DNA from: Pectobacterium brasiliense
GTDB taxonomy: Bacteria; Pseudomonadota; Gammaproteobacteria; Enterobacterales; Enterobacteriaceae
Length of the DNA: 64,000 nucleotides
NCBI RefSeq assembly: GCF_016950255.1
Contig: NZ_JACGFN010000002.1
Coordinates: forward strand, 1 to 64,000
Direction of reading: 5' to 3'
The notes beneath the pieces are model-generated. The model ran no database searches. It worked only from the letters and a program-made list of their open reading frames with translations, and had not been told where the DNA came from. Shown piece after piece: positions 54,267-63,560 of this stretch. The position numbers and the translations under genes were made by a program. Numbering within the stretch: position 1 is the first letter of the stretch; every line of letters starts with the position of its first letter.

Positions 54267-55448
54267 ATGAAAATTACCGACGTGCGCGTGATTCTCGCGA
54301 ATCGATATATGTTTGTTGAGGTCACCACCGACGAGGGGCTGACGGGCATTGGCGAATCCGGTGCCTGGGGATTTCTCGATGCCTCCAAAGGTGCCGTCGA
54401 GGCATTGCGCACGTACCTGATTGGGCAGGATCCGTTGCGGATCGAACACCACTGGCAATATATGTACCGCTGCTGGCATTTCCGCGGTGCCGCCATCATG
54501 GGTGCTATCAGCGCCATTGATATCGCTCTGTGGGACATCGCGGGCAAGTATTACGATACGCCGGTTTATAACCTGCTGGGCGGCCGCTGCCGCGACAAGG
54601 CGCGTGTTTATGCCCACGCGGGCGGGCGCACTACCGAAGAAACCATCGCCAATCTGAAAAAAGCCAAGGCCGACGGTTTTACCGCGATTGGTCACCTCAC
54701 GCCTTTTCTGGATGAATCGCGCGATACCCCCTACTTCACTACTCACGCCAAAGAGATCGGCGAAGCCATCGAGCGCATCGGCCTCTATCGGGAAGCCGTC
54801 GGTAACGATGTCGATCTGTGTATCGAAGTCCACCGTCGCCTAAAGCCCGCCGATGCCGTGGTGTTCGCACGCGGCATTGAACCGTTTTATCCCTATTTTA
54901 TTGAAGACCCTATCGGCGCGGATAACTTCGATTCGATGGCGGAAGTGGCCGACAAAATTAATATTCCTATCGCCACCGGTGAGCGCCTGAATAACCCACA
55001 AGAGTTCGCGATGCTGATTCGCCGCAACGCCGTCGCCTATGTGCGCCCTGACGTCTGCATGTGCGGTGGGATTACCGGAGCGAAAAAAGTGGCCGCTCTG
55101 GCAGAAGCCAACGATTTGATGGTGGTGCCACACAACCCGCTCAGCCCAGTGTCTACCGCCGCCTGTTTGCAGATCGCCGTCAGCATTCCGAACTTTGCGC
55201 TGCTGGAATATCCGGGGGATGACCAGCCGGCACTGTCGGAAAAATTTGGTGCGACCGGTGTAGAGAACGGCGTGCGGAAAAAAGACGTGGTGAAGAACAC
55301 CTTCAAATGCGTGGATGGATTCATGGAGATCCCGACGCAATCCGGCATCGGTATCGAGCTGGCGGACGATCTGGAGAACCGCTTCCCTTACCGCCGTCGC
55401 GGCCTGAAAACCCGACTGCACGTCGACGGTTCCGTCGTCGATCAATAA
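54267..55448 (+). CDS. Enolase-superfamily dehydratase, galactonate-dehydratase-like
   Basis: 393 aa from ATG 54267, with AAGGAAAGG upstream. An N-terminal capping domain (1-115) and a TIM barrel follow the mandelate-racemase/enolase pattern. Metal ligands look like E187, E213 and E239; acid/base candidates are H189 (EVH) and H289 with D262, as in D-galactonate dehydratase, which uses a His pair. The KxK motif of racemases is replaced by GHL near residue 143. E187 stands where Asp is usual. It probably dehydrates a sugar acid or related acid; the substrate is uncertain. It closes the dipeptidase-esterase operon. Confidence 0.85.
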   Translation: MKITDVRVILANRYMFVEVTTDEGLTGIGESGAWGFLDASKGAVEALRTYLIGQDPLRIEHHWQYMYRCWHFRGAAIMGAISAIDIALWDIAGKYYDTPVYNLLGGRCRDKARVYAHAGGRTTEETIANLKKAKADGFTAIGHLTPFLDESRDTPYFTTHAKEIGEAIERIGLYREAVGNDVDLCIEVHRRLKPADAVVFARGIEPFYPYFIEDPIGADNFDSMAEVADKINIPIATGERLNNPQEFAMLIRRNAVAYVRPDVCMCGGITGAKKVAALAEANDLMVVPHNPLSPVSTAACLQIAVSIPNFALLEYPGDDQPALSEKFGATGVENGVRKKDVVKNTFKCVDGFMEIPTQSGIGIELADDLENRFPYRRRGLKTRLHVDGSVVDQ

Positions 55449-55812
55449 AGCACACCAATAGGTCGTGGCGCGTCACTGATAGCGCCACGACCTGTCAAAT
55501 CAGTATGCCGTTGGTCAATAACCAAGAATGAGAAAGCATAGCGAAATTATTGCTATGCCCTTTCGCTGGTAAAAAAACCGGGAAATACTGCAATACTCAT
55601 CCGCTTAATGATGAGACAAATGCCATCACCCCAGATTCCACGCCCTACGGCGAGGTACGCCACTGCCCAACACGGTTTTTTTCTTGCCTAACACTTATAT
55701 TTATCTGGAATGAGATAAGGCGAAAAGAACTAATTTCGCTATAAGTATTTCGCTACTCTGCATGAGCGAAATATATCGCCTCGATTAAAACTCAATCACC
55801 AAGGTAATTATA
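55449..55812. other. Intergenic region before the amino-acid binding protein gene
   Basis: 364 bp without a supported gene; the short frame at 55550-55744 has no ribosome site or coding character. The last 100 bp are A/T-rich and should hold the promoter of the binding-protein gene. I saw no clear terminator or operator. Confidence 0.5.
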
Positions 55813-56646
55813 ATGAAACGTTCACTTCACCAGGTATTCATGGCGATCTCGCTGATTAGCGCCTCCTTTTTCAGCCAGGCCGCCGACACACAAACCTCGA
55901 CATGGCAACACATCAAACAGACCGGTGAGTTACGCATCGGTGTGGCACAGGGCGAGCCCTGGTATTTTAAAAATCCATCAACCGGAGAATGGGATGGCAT
56001 CGGCTATAACATCGGTAAAGAGCTGGCAAACGATCTGGGGGTCAAGCTGGTGACGGTGGAAACCACCTGGGGTAATGCCATCGCCGCCTTACAAACCGGT
56101 CAGATCGATACCATGCTGGTGCTCGACCCGACGGAAGAGCGGAAAAAAGCGGTCGATTTTCCTGAGCAGCCCTTCTTTTGGTATGCGCAAGGTGTGTTGA
56201 TTCGTGATGGCATTACGGTGACCAACTGGGACGACCTCAATCGGGAAGATGTTAAAATCGGCGTCACGCTGGGCTCCAGCCCGGACCTGATTCTGACCAA
56301 ACGTCTGCCAAAAGCGCAGTTGGTGCGTTTCCCGAATATGGATGAAGGCGTGGCCGCGTTCTATGCGGGCCGGGTCGATGCGCTGTCCTATTTCCACCCT
56401 GCTCTGGCGCTGCAACAGGCTAAAGTCGGCAAGGGCAATTTGATTCTGCCGAAGCCGATTATTGAGGTCAGCACCAGCGGAGCAACCCGTAAAGAAGCCG
56501 ATCAGACCTTCCATAACTTCCTGAATGACGAGTTTGCCAAGCTGTATCAATCCGGCAAGACGCAGCACTACTATGAACAGGCTCTCAAACTGCGCGGCGT
56601 GGACGTCAGCAAAGTGCCGTCGGTCATTAAAGAAGACTGGAAATAA
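55813..56646 (+). CDS. Polar amino-acid ABC transporter binding protein (family 3)
   Basis: 277 aa with a signal peptide (basic start, hydrophobic VFMAISLISASFFSQA). The mature protein has the SBP_bac_3 pattern: GELRIGVAQGEPWYFKNPSTGEWDGIGYNIGKELANDLG, and LQTGQIDTMLVLDPTEERKKAVDF. It should feed the two permeases and ATPase encoded at 58242-60463, although a minus-strand MmgE/PrpD gene separates them. The ligand is probably a polar or modified amino acid. Confidence 0.9.
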   Translation: MKRSLHQVFMAISLISASFFSQAADTQTSTWQHIKQTGELRIGVAQGEPWYFKNPSTGEWDGIGYNIGKELANDLGVKLVTVETTWGNAIAALQTGQIDTMLVLDPTEERKKAVDFPEQPFFWYAQGVLIRDGITVTNWDDLNREDVKIGVTLGSSPDLILTKRLPKAQLVRFPNMDEGVAAFYAGRVDALSYFHPALALQQAKVGKGNLILPKPIIEVSTSGATRKEADQTFHNFLNDEFAKLYQSGKTQHYYEQALKLRGVDVSKVPSVIKEDWK

Positions 56647-56681
56647 GTCGGAAACGGTTAAAGCGACAGCCCTGAACGGAG

Positions 56682-58091
56682 TCAGGGCATCTGCATTAGC
56701 GGGGTCAGCAGCGCGGCGACATCCTGACAGTGTTCCAGTTCGGATAACGCCGCCGTTGCCTCCGCAACCGTTGTTGGGGCAAGCCGAGGCGAGAGATTCT
56801 CCGCAAACTTCGCCATGATGCGGCTTTCCGCCAGCGGGTGTTCTGCACAGCCGAGGGGAAACGCAATGCGCTCACCACTCACAACACTTCCCCGCGTGAC
56901 GACATCAACCTGCAGCACCGGCCGACGCGCCTGCGCCATCAACTGGTCAAGTTCGGGAGAAACCTCAACGTGAACCTTATCGGCCAACGCCAGAAGTTCC
57001 GGGCTGGTTAAGGTGTCGTCCGCACTCCAGCGGTGGCGCGGAATGCGGTAGGCCAGACACGCCAGCGCAAACGGCAGGCTGAATTGCGCATCTGTCGCAT
57101 TTTTCGGCCGCCTATCCATGAAATCAGCGGCCAGCCTCTGGCTGCCTTTGACCCGAATCCGATCAATAGCCTGCGGCGACAGCGCCAGATCGTGCTGGAC
57201 GCGTTCGAAGGATTCCAGTGCGGTATGTATCCAGCGGCAGGCCGGATACGCCTTAAAACTGGCGTGCTGGATCGCCCACTCCTCTCCCAAGCCAGCAATC
57301 AATGCCGCTTCATCAAAGCGATCAGACCCCATCATGCGCCAGAATCCCTGCTCGCCGGACAGCACATCTCTTGGGCCGATAATTCCGCTGCGATGTAGCT
57401 CTACCCCACGGACGCCCGCTTCTGCGGCTGGCGCGTTGTAATCCTTAAAGGAAACCAGCGGTCGCTGCTGCCAGTTGTATTTGTGCAAACTGGGCAACGG
57501 CGTCAGCGACGCCGCCAGACCGATGGCGTTCTCTAACCCTGTGGCGTCACACCCTGTGAGCAATCCGTAGGCCACTGCCGCCCCGATAGATTCATGCTGG
57601 CACACGCCATAAACCTGCTGAAAACGGGCAGGACTCGGCTGCTGAGACTGAATGATCCGGCCATTGATTTCATACGCCGCAGCCAGCGCGCAGATCAGCG
57701 TTTCGCCGTCGATCGGGCGCGTACCGACTGCCGCCAGCGCGGCGGCAACCAGCGAAGCGCCGGGGTGCCCCATGCCGCGTCCGGCAACCTCATAACCATC
57801 ATCGTAATCCAGCGCATTAATCGCCGCCGCATTCAAAAATGCCGCGCCGATGGCCGCCAACGGCGCGCCACCGTCCAATACCGGGCAATTGCCCGCCGCA
57901 TAGTGCAGGCAGGTGACACGCGCGCAATCCCGCACCACCTGACTACTCGCACCGGCAATGCCACAGCCCAGACTGTCGATAAAATGCAGCACGATTTTTC
58001 GTCTTAACGCGGCGGGAATGTCCTGAATCGTCAGTCGATGGGCAAAGGTCGCGAGGCGCAACGTCAGAGGGAGTTCAATAGCGTAAGACAT
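56682..58091 (-). CDS. MmgE/PrpD-family protein
   Basis: 469 aa with the family-wide MmgE/PrpD pattern: HFIDSLGCGIAGASS, NAAAINALDYDDGYE, GHPGASLVAAALA and FKAYPACRWIHTALE. Members include 2-methylcitrate dehydratase PrpD, cis-aconitate decarboxylase and iminodisuccinate-related lyases, so a dehydratase or epimerase acting on a carboxylic acid is possible. No prpB/prpC genes are near, so it is not a propionate-operon copy. It lies on the opposite strand inside the amino-acid transport cluster and shares a 150-bp divergent upstream region with the permease gene. Confidence 0.85.
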   Translation of the reverse strand: MSYAIELPLTLRLATFAHRLTIQDIPAALRRKIVLHFIDSLGCGIAGASSQVVRDCARVTCLHYAAGNCPVLDGGAPLAAIGAAFLNAAAINALDYDDGYEVAGRGMGHPGASLVAAALAAVGTRPIDGETLICALAAAYEINGRIIQSQQPSPARFQQVYGVCQHESIGAAVAYGLLTGCDATGLENAIGLAASLTPLPSLHKYNWQQRPLVSFKDYNAPAAEAGVRGVELHRSGIIGPRDVLSGEQGFWRMMGSDRFDEAALIAGLGEEWAIQHASFKAYPACRWIHTALESFERVQHDLALSPQAIDRIRVKGSQRLAADFMDRRPKNATDAQFSLPFALACLAYRIPRHRWSADDTLTSPELLALADKVHVEVSPELDQLMAQARRPVLQVDVVTRGSVVSGERIAFPLGCAEHPLAESRIMAKFAENLSPRLAPTTVAEATAALSELEHCQDVAALLTPLMQMP

Positions 58092-58241
58092 CGGTAACCG
58101 TCATTCTTTTATAAATAAAAGGAATATTAGCACCACGTTTTATTATTTATTTATCATTTTTTCGACCTGCTAAGATGCATCGGTTCTAACAAAATAAGAA
58201 ACCTATTTCCTAATTACGTTGTTTCCAGGGGCTCTGCATCT

Positions 58242-58919
58242 ATGTCTTATCAGTGGGATTTTTCCGCCATCTGGCCCTATCACCAACTGCTGCTGGAGGG
58301 GCTATGGGGAACGATAAAGATCGGTGCCACCAGCATCCTGATCGGGATGGTGGCAGGCATGGTGCTCGCCGCCATGAAAATGTCGCCCCAGCGGCTCTTG
58401 CGCCTGCCCGCCGCGATGTTGATTGGCTTTTATCGTAATACGCCCGCGCTGGTGCATTTTTTCTGGATTTACTACGCCCTGCCCGTCATTACGCCCTTAA
58501 CGTTTTCGCCTTTCACCGCCGCCGTGATCGCGCTGTCCGCACAGTCCAGTGCCTTTTATGCCGAAGTTTACCGTGGCGCGATCTCTTCTATTCACACGGG
58601 ACAATGGGAAGGGGCAAAAGCGCTGGGCATGTCGAAATCAACGGCACTGCGTCGGGTCATTCTTCCTCAGGCGTTACGCCGCATGATCCCACCCTTTATT
58701 GAGCGCTCGTTTGAACTCATTAAATCCACCTCTCTGGCGTCATCACTAGCTTATAGCGAGTTGCTTTATCAGGCGATGCAGATCAACAGCCAAACCTACC
58801 GACCGCTAGAAGTCTACAGTCTGGTGGCGGTGATGTATTTCACCCTGCTGCTGCTGATTAGCCTGTTCAGTCAACATATTGAGAAACGGCTGTCGCTGAC
58901 CGATCGTCGGCTCGCGTAA
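58242..58919 (+). CDS. Polar amino-acid ABC transporter permease 1 (HisM/GltK type)
   Basis: 225 aa with five hydrophobic helices. N-terminal LLLEGLWGTIKIGATSILIGMVAGM and EAA loop EGAKALGMSKSTALRRVILPQALRRMIPP define the polar amino-acid (HEQRo) permease family. It is followed after 8 nt by a second permease, probably forming a heterodimer with it. Confidence 0.92.
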   Translation: MSYQWDFSAIWPYHQLLLEGLWGTIKIGATSILIGMVAGMVLAAMKMSPQRLLRLPAAMLIGFYRNTPALVHFFWIYYALPVITPLTFSPFTAAVIALSAQSSAFYAEVYRGAISSIHTGQWEGAKALGMSKSTALRRVILPQALRRMIPPFIERSFELIKSTSLASSLAYSELLYQAMQINSQTYRPLEVYSLVAVMYFTLLLLISLFSQHIEKRLSLTDRRLA

Positions 58920-58927
58920 GGAACATC

Positions 58928-59593
58928 ATGCACTATCAATGGGATTTCTCGCTGGTCTGGCACAACCTTCCCGTGCTGCTGAAAGGCCTAGGCGTTACGC
59001 TCGAACTCTGGCTGTTAGCCGGTGTGTTGGGCACCGCTCTGGGGCTGGTTCTCGGTCTTTTTCGCGTATTTGGCAAACGCTGGCTGTCGCTGCCCGCCAG
59101 ATGCTTTGTCGAAATCTTCCGTAATACGCCCGTCCTGATCCAACTGATCTGGTTTTATTACGCTTTTCCTGTTCTGGTCGGTATACAGTTCAGTACCTTT
59201 GCCGCCGCCGCGCTGGCTTTAACGCTGTATAGCGCCGCGTACTGTACGGAAATTTTCCGCGCGGGGCTGCAATCCATCGACCACGGACAGTGGGAAGGCG
59301 CAAAAGCGTTGGGCATGCGGCAGGCGGTGATCCTGCGGCGTGTGGTTCTGCCACAGGTGTTACGCAATATGCTGCCCGCCCTCACCAACCGGATGATCGA
59401 GCTAGCCAAGGTGACCTCACTGGCCTCCATTCTGGCCGTCAACGAACTGATGTATCAGGGGCGGCTGCTGAGCAGTACCTATTATCGCCCGCTGGAAATC
59501 CTGACGGTGGTGGCGCTGCTCTATTTCGTTTTGATCTGGCCGGGGAGCTACCTTGCCGCACGACTTGAACGTCGTTTCCGTTCAACCCCCTAG
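58928..59593 (+). CDS. Polar amino-acid ABC transporter permease 2
   Basis: 221 aa with five helices and the EAA loop EGAKALGMRQAVILRRVVLPQVLRNMLPA. It is a paralogue of the preceding permease, sharing the start pattern (both begin M-x-YQWDFS). It is 21 nt upstream of the ATPase gene. Confidence 0.92.
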   Translation: MHYQWDFSLVWHNLPVLLKGLGVTLELWLLAGVLGTALGLVLGLFRVFGKRWLSLPARCFVEIFRNTPVLIQLIWFYYAFPVLVGIQFSTFAAAALALTLYSAAYCTEIFRAGLQSIDHGQWEGAKALGMRQAVILRRVVLPQVLRNMLPALTNRMIELAKVTSLASILAVNELMYQGRLLSSTYYRPLEILTVVALLYFVLIWPGSYLAARLERRFRSTP

Positions 59594-59614
59594 CCCCAGC
59601 GCCACAGGATTGCT

Positions 59615-60463
59615 ATGAGTGAAACTATGACTTTGAATGAAAACAGTACTTTGAATGAAAACAGTACGTTGAGTGGAAATGAAGCGCTGAATGACGATAT
59701 CGTCCTGCGCATTCGCGGGCTCCAGAAACGCTTCGGTGCCGTTGAGGTCTTGAAGGGGATCGATCTCGATGTACGCCGCGGCGAAAAAATTGCCATCATC
59801 GGCGGTAGTGGGTCGGGAAAAAGCACCCTGTTGCGCTGCCTGAATTTTATGGAGATCCCCAGCGCCGGCACCATCGAACTCGATGGCGTGGTACTGGGAA
59901 AAACCAATGCACAAGGCCAGCGTGATTATCCCGAAAAGCAGCTGTGCGCCGTGCGGGAACGCGTAGGCATGGTGTTTCAGCAATTCAACCTGTTTCCCCA
60001 TCTGACCGTGCTGGAAAACGTGCGTGAAGCGCTGGTGTCAGTGAAGAGGATGCCGCGACAGGACGCCGATGTCATCGCCAAAGCCCAGTTGGAAAAGGTC
60101 GGGCTGAGCAACAAGCAAGAAGCCCGTCCCGGCAGCCTGTCCGGCGGTCAGCAGCAGCGGGTGGCAATTGCGCGTGCGCTGGCGATGTCACCGGAAGTCA
60201 TGCTGTTCGATGAACCGACATCGTCACTGGATCCAGAACTGGTGGGCGAAGTGCTGCACACCATCCACGCGCTCGCGGAGGAAGGCCGTACCCTGCTGTT
60301 AGTCACCCATGAACTGGGATTCGCCTATCACTTCGCCGACCGCGTTATCTTTATCGAAAATGGCGTGATCCATGAAATGGGCAGCGCCGAGCAGGTGCTC
60401 AAAAATCCGCAGCAACCCCGTACCCAAGCCTTCCTTGCTCGTTTTGCTGAGCGAGCATTTTAA
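59615..60463 (+). CDS. Polar amino-acid ABC transporter ATPase (GlnQ/HisP type)
   Basis: 282 aa. Walker A GGSGSGKST, signature LSGGQQQRVAIARAL, Walker B VMLFDEPTSSLDPELVGEV, H-loop VTHELGFAYHFADR. About 30 extra N-terminal residues precede the domain and come from a tandem DNA repeat (59630-59647 and 59648-59665, 18 bp each, then a degenerate third), encoding a TLNENS-type repeat. It powers the two permeases upstream. The aminotransferase-like gene follows after 22 nt. Confidence 0.93.
   Translation: MSETMTLNENSTLNENSTLSGNEALNDDIVLRIRGLQKRFGAVEVLKGIDLDVRRGEKIAIIGGSGSGKSTLLRCLNFMEIPSAGTIELDGVVLGKTNAQGQRDYPEKQLCAVRERVGMVFQQFNLFPHLTVLENVREALVSVKRMPRQDADVIAKAQLEKVGLSNKQEARPGSLSGGQQQRVAIARALAMSPEVMLFDEPTSSLDPELVGEVLHTIHALAEEGRTLLLVTHELGFAYHFADRVIFIENGVIHEMGSAEQVLKNPQQPRTQAFLARFAERAF
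59630..59665 (+). repeat. 18-bp tandem repeat within the ATPase gene start
   Basis: Two exact copies of ACTTTGAATGAAAACAGT lie head to tail, followed by a diverged third copy. The unit is in frame (6 codons) and encodes a Thr/Asn/Glu/Ser-rich N-terminal extension. Copy number could vary by slippage without shifting the frame. Confidence 0.85.
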
Positions 60464-60485
60464 CTCATCATTCAGGAACAGCACG

Positions 60486-61403
60486 ATGCAACCCACCTTA
60501 TCCAGCCAGAGCAGTCAGGCCTATTTGCAGGATCCGCGTAACAACGACGTACAAGTGTATGTGAATGGGGAGTTTGTACATCGCGACAATGCGGTGGTGT
60601 CGATCTTTGATTCCGGCTACGTGTGCGGCGACGGCGTATGGGAAGGCTTGCGTCTGGTTAACGGCCGCCTGATTGCGCTGGATGCACATCTGGATCGTCT
60701 GTTTGACGGTGCCGCCGCGATTCAGTTGGATATCGGCCATAGCCGGGAAGCGCTGACCGATATCCTCTATAACACGCTCGCCATCAACGGCATGACCGAT
60801 GGCGCGCATATTCGCCTGATGATTACCCGGGGGAAAAAGCATACGCCGAATCAGGATCCCCGCTTTATTATCGGCGGTGCCACCATCGTGTGCGTGGCGG
60901 AGTATAAAGTCGTCGATACGGCGGCGAAAAAGCGCGGGCTGACGCTGTTTACCTCCACCTACCGCACCAGTACGCCAGACGTCTTCGATCTGCGGCTGAA
61001 TTCGCACAGTCGACTTAATCTTATTCAGGCGCTGCTACAGGCGTTGCAGGCCGGTGCCGATGAAGCGCTGATGCTGGATCCGCACGGTTTTGTCGCCAGC
61101 TGTAACTCCACCAACTTTTTTATCGTCCGTCGCGGTGAACTGTGGACATCATCAGGCCGCTACTGCTTCAACGGTATTACCCGTCAGACCATTATCGATC
61201 TCGCGCAGGCCAACGGACTCACGGTCAAGACGCAGGATTTTACGCTGGCAGAAGCCCTTACCGCTGATGAAGCCTTTGTCACCGGCACGTTGGCGGGCAT
61301 CACCCCGGTAAAAGCGCTGGATGGCCGGCCGTTTAGCGCTGAACACCGCCCGGTTACCGAGCAGCTCAGCCGCTGGTATGAGGCGTATCTGCATGCGCAG
61401 TGA
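60486..61403 (+). CDS. Class IV aminotransferase-like protein lacking the usual PLP lysine
   Basis: 305 aa from ATG 60486, preceded by AGGAA; a 38-residue longer frame overlaps the ATPase end. It has the aminotransferase IV fold: VYVNGEFVHRDNAVVSIFDSGYVCGDGVWEGLR, DAHLDRLFDGA, then DEALMLDPHGFVASCNSTNFFIVRRGELW and ITRQTIIDLA. Where PabC, BCAT and D-amino-acid aminotransferase have the PLP lysine (LKxxNRL-type), this protein reads DLRLNSHSRLNLIQ, so Asn172 stands at that place. It may act through another residue, be inactive, or belong to a distinct subfamily. It ends the amino-acid transport operon. Confidence 0.8.
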   Translation: MQPTLSSQSSQAYLQDPRNNDVQVYVNGEFVHRDNAVVSIFDSGYVCGDGVWEGLRLVNGRLIALDAHLDRLFDGAAAIQLDIGHSREALTDILYNTLAINGMTDGAHIRLMITRGKKHTPNQDPRFIIGGATIVCVAEYKVVDTAAKKRGLTLFTSTYRTSTPDVFDLRLNSHSRLNLIQALLQALQAGADEALMLDPHGFVASCNSTNFFIVRRGELWTSSGRYCFNGITRQTIIDLAQANGLTVKTQDFTLAEALTADEAFVTGTLAGITPVKALDGRPFSAEHRPVTEQLSRWYEAYLHAQ

Positions 61404-61505
61404 TTGAGGCGCTACGTTCAACAACGAATTGATTCAACGAATATTAACCGTTAGAAACATTTCATGTAACCTAAGCGCCATTTTTTCAAAAGAGCAGGTC
61501 AGGGA

Positions 61506-63560
61506 ATGAAAGCCGTAAAGTTACTGTTTGGCATCCTACTACTGAATATGGTCATAGGGGTCAGCACGGCTATCGCCGCCCCAGACGACACCTTACCCCC
61601 TTTTGACGCGGGTAAAACGCTGGCGCATCCGATTATTTCGGGCGCACGCGACAGCAGCGCCCTTCTGGTTTTCATTCAGGAAAACCAGGTGGTCAACGGC
61701 TATTACTGCTTCTGTAGCGAAGAGGATAAGAGTGCCGATCACCTTCCTCACCTGCTCGGTACCTTCCCCGATTCCACCATTGAATCCGTGTTTTATGTCG
61801 ACGTAGACCAGACTGGTCAAATCACGTTGGTATTGAGTAAAAGCCACGGCAAGTTCGCCCTGCGCGGTTGGCGTTACATTGAAGACGGCAGCTATATTCC
61901 GGTACGGAGTTTACAGCCGGTTCTGGACAAGCTGGTTCGCGAGAATAAGGATCTCAATGCAACGTCGATAAAACGCGCCCTCACCAAGCTTCCGCCTTAT
62001 GACTACAGCGCGCAGTACCCTAAGTTCGATAATCATGATTTCGATAACATCGACTTTACTCAGGGCGACGTTGTCGGCTGGTATCTTGACGATGGCACAC
62101 CTTCTCATGCTGCGAAGCAGCCAGCAGACAACGTCTACGCCTATAAAAAAACCTTCGCGGAAAAAGACGGTTTATTTCTTACCGTAACCTTCCGTCGCGT
62201 GGAAGACAGCGCAACACCTGGATTTCGCGCGACAGCCATCAGTTGGCAAGCTGACCCGGCTAAATTCAGCGGCAGCGAGAATGGGCCTTATGTCTATTAC
62301 TCGCCGCAATATGGCTTAGTAAAAGGTTTTTTCCTGCATGGCGTTCCTGACGGAAAATGGACCACCGTCGGCGAGAACTTCGGCAGTTCAGGTAGCTATG
62401 TCGCGGGACAACAGCAAGGCCAGTGGACCATCAGCGATGGGCAAGAAACGGCAACGGGATTGATGAAAAACGATGAGCGTGAAGGCCGCTGGGAGATCGC
62501 CGACGACATGGATGGCAATACACCAGAGCTAAGTGGCTTCGATACTTATCTCAATGGCCAGCGTCATGGCCCCAGCGAGCGCCGTCTGGCCGGCGTGCTG
62601 CGCTCGAAGGGCGATTATGTTGATGACCAGCCTGAAGGCATATGGATCACCGAAAACGGCGAAGGCCCGTTTGTGAAAGGCGTGGCTAACGGGATGTGGA
62701 AACTCAAGACGGCTGACGGCGAAATCCAACAGGTCGAACTGATCGCTGGCGTAAAGCAGGGGGAACTGCGCTGGAGTGATAAGCAAGGCCGGCTGACACA
62801 AATCATTCATTATAAAGATAATCTTCCTCACGGTGTGTACCAGAAGTTCAACGCTGCCGGAAAAATGGTTTATCAGGCTGATTATGTCATGGGCAAACTG
62901 GAGGGTCGTGAAATCGAATATTATGACGATGGCACCACTGTGCGCGCCGATCGAGGCTACCGCAATGGCGAACTCGACGGCCCGAATATCTATAATTTCC
63001 CCGACGGAAAACCGAAGTCCATATCAACCCTTGACCGCGGTTACGAAGTCGGACTGATGCAGGAATTTACCGCCACTGGCGTCAAAATTATCGAACGCAA
63101 TTACTGCCCTCTGTCGATGAGCGGTCGTGGCTACTGCGGTAAACAGCAAACCTTCAACCCGGACGGCACGCCCCTCACCGAAGCCGATTATCTGTTCAAC
63201 CGCCAGCAAACCAATAACACCTGGTATGCGAACGGTCAGCGTCAGGATGAAACGCGTATCGGTACCGATGACAGCTACACCCAAATCAGCTATTACCCTA
63301 ACGGTCAGATGCAATGCATTAGTCGCGCGCAGGGTTTCAAACCGTTGGTGGTCGATGGCAAAGAGTACAAAGATTATCAGGGCGCGCTGCGTCAGGGCGA
63401 AAGCGCCTGTTATTACCCCGATGGCAAAGTCAAAAGCAGCGGAGTCTGGAAAGACGGCAGGCTGACCACCGGCTGTGAAACCCGTTTCGATGAGAACGGA
63501 AAACAGACCGCCCCCGGCCCTAAAGGCTGCGTGCCCCCGAAATGGGAGTATGAACGCTGA
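61506..63560 (+). CDS. Exported MORN-repeat protein
   Basis: 684 aa with a signal peptide (LLFGILLLNMVIGVSTAIAA). An N-terminal about 230 residues of unknown fold are followed by many MORN-like units of the form GxxxGxWxxxDxxGxxxxxxxYxNG (YWKG-type: GDYVDDQPEGIW, KDNLPHGVYQKFNAAGKMVYQADYVMGKLEG, YPNGQMQC). The repeat region resembles the YwqK toxin-antitoxin-associated proteins. MORN repeats bind membranes or proteins; the function here is unknown. It is located in the periplasm or at the cell surface. There is no partner gene in the same operon; the next gene is a convergent LysR regulator. Confidence 0.8.
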   Translation: MKAVKLLFGILLLNMVIGVSTAIAAPDDTLPPFDAGKTLAHPIISGARDSSALLVFIQENQVVNGYYCFCSEEDKSADHLPHLLGTFPDSTIESVFYVDVDQTGQITLVLSKSHGKFALRGWRYIEDGSYIPVRSLQPVLDKLVRENKDLNATSIKRALTKLPPYDYSAQYPKFDNHDFDNIDFTQGDVVGWYLDDGTPSHAAKQPADNVYAYKKTFAEKDGLFLTVTFRRVEDSATPGFRATAISWQADPAKFSGSENGPYVYYSPQYGLVKGFFLHGVPDGKWTTVGENFGSSGSYVAGQQQGQWTISDGQETATGLMKNDEREGRWEIADDMDGNTPELSGFDTYLNGQRHGPSERRLAGVLRSKGDYVDDQPEGIWITENGEGPFVKGVANGMWKLKTADGEIQQVELIAGVKQGELRWSDKQGRLTQIIHYKDNLPHGVYQKFNAAGKMVYQADYVMGKLEGREIEYYDDGTTVRADRGYRNGELDGPNIYNFPDGKPKSISTLDRGYEVGLMQEFTATGVKIIERNYCPLSMSGRGYCGKQQTFNPDGTPLTEADYLFNRQQTNNTWYANGQRQDETRIGTDDSYTQISYYPNGQMQCISRAQGFKPLVVDGKEYKDYQGALRQGESACYYPDGKVKSSGVWKDGRLTTGCETRFDENGKQTAPGPKGCVPPKWEYER

